From NCBI GenBank assembly GCA_938048505.1, contig CALIUX010000131.1, positions 1 to 6,168 on the forward strand: DNA of 6,168 nt, read 5' to 3'. This DNA is from an uncultured Pseudomonadales bacterium (GTDB lineage Bacteria > Pseudomonadota > Gammaproteobacteria > Pseudomonadales > Cellvibrionaceae). How positions within the stretch are numbered: position 1 is the stretch's first letter; each line of letters starts with the position of its first letter. The notes below the pieces were generated by a model. That model did no database searches. It was not told the origin of the DNA and was given only the letters and a program-made list of their open reading frames with translations. Positions 5,570 through 6,168 of the stretch are shown here, piece by piece. The translations under genes were made by a program, and so were the position numbers.

Positions 5570-6168
5570 TCAGTAGCCGTTTGAGGTGAGATCTATTGGG
5601 TACTCTACTCCCTCGACGCGCTTGAGCCGACTAACAACTGAACCATCATCATTCAAATCAAAAATACGGTAACCCGGCATTTTATTGTCAACACAAAAGT
5701 CTTCTGACTGAGGCTTAAATTGCACGCAAGTAGAGGGTGTGGCAAAAAGCTGCACACCATCCCGATCAAGATGAAAGTCTTGATGGACATGCCCCCAAAC
5801 AACCGCTTTAACATTCGGGTTTTTATCAACAATATCAAAAAACTGAGAGGAGTTAGCCACCTTGTACTGATCTAACCAAGCGCAGCCTACCGGAACGGGC
5901 TGATGATGCATCATTACCATTGTTGGTGACTCAGGTCGAATAGCAAGGAGCTTTTCGAGACGAACAAGCTCTGACTCTGGTAGCTCACCACGTTCTTCAA
6001 ATGGAACGCGCGAACTCAATAAGATGACTCGCCAATCCCCCAAACCCACAATATGGCTCAAAGGCTGTGGCACACCTTTTACCCTCATGCCTGCCGGATC
6101 ATCGTGATTACCATCGAGCCACGCTAATGGCGCACCAGGCAAATATTCACGGACGATTTCTACAAACC
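5570..6168 (-). CDS. cpdA: 3',5'-cyclic-AMP phosphodiesterase CpdA (N-terminus beyond window)
   Basis: Class III cyclic-nucleotide phosphodiesterase (binuclear metallophosphoesterase) that hydrolyses cAMP to AMP in the cytoplasm, so it tunes CRP/Vfr signalling. About 198 residues of an expected 270 or so are visible and the frame is open to the right edge, so there is no start here; the TTG at 6140-6142 is internal. Metal-binding motifs present: GNHD (6101-6112), the His pair in MMHHQPVP (5903-5908) and GHVHQ (GHVH at 5783-5794). ATPSTCVQFKP, seen in true CpdA proteins, separates it from other calcineurin-like phosphatases, and the protein ends SNGY, like E. coli SEGY. The first metal motifs (D-x-H and GD) lie outside the window. 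Identity is firm; completeness of the N-terminus is unknown. Confidence 0.94.
   Translation of the reverse strand, partial: FVEIVREYLPGAPLAWLDGNHDDPAGMRVKGVPQPLSHIVGLGDWRVILLSSRVPFEERGELPESELVRLEKLLAIRPESPTMVMMHHQPVPVGCAWLDQYKVANSSQFFDIVDKNPNVKAVVWGHVHQDFHLDRDGVQLFATPSTCVQFKPQSEDFCVDNKMPGYRIFDLNDDGSVVSRLKRVEGVEYPIDLTSNGY

Overview
The window looks like ordinary chromosome from a gammaproteobacterium. Protein resemblance points that way: CpdA, YqiA, RluB, FldB and FadD all read as close relatives of the Enterobacteria/Pseudomonas forms. The presence of ScpA and ScpB implies an SMC-ScpAB condensin, so this is not one of the MukBEF gammaproteobacteria such as E. coli. Moderate base composition with AT-rich gaps would fit a marine Oceanospirillales-like or similar lineage, but genus cannot be read from this sequence. 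That placement is inference.

Every gene lies on the minus strand, so transcription runs from the right edge to the left edge. In that order: cpdA (cAMP phosphodiesterase, N-terminus cut by the window edge), yqiA (small alpha/beta-hydrolase esterase), scpA and scpB (condensin subunits), rluB (23S rRNA pseudouridine synthase), an FldB-type long-chain flavodoxin, dgkA (membrane diacylglycerol kinase), and the N-terminal third of fadD (long-chain acyl-CoA synthetase), cut by the left edge.

scpA-scpB-rluB are packed with gaps of 12 and 10 bases and almost certainly form an operon. A TATAAT hexamer inside a short inverted repeat lies just before scpA and may be its own promoter. An inverted repeat after rluB may end or trim the transcript. 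The flavodoxin, dgkA and fadD are separated by AT-rich gaps of roughly 120 to 290 bases and probably have their own promoters. The gap before fadD carries a 10-base direct repeat and an 18-base near-palindrome that could bind a regulator.

Together the genes serve unrelated housekeeping jobs: cAMP turnover, chromosome condensation, ribosome maturation, electron transfer, and lipid recycling or fatty-acid activation. I saw no tRNA, rRNA, CRISPR, insertion sequence, phage gene or defence module, and no convincing sign of an undescribed system. The points worth a second look are small: start-site choice in dgkA, long acidic ends on ScpB, a hairpin around the scpB stop codon, candidate operators before scpA and fadD, and the unusual linkage of cpdA-yqiA to scpAB.
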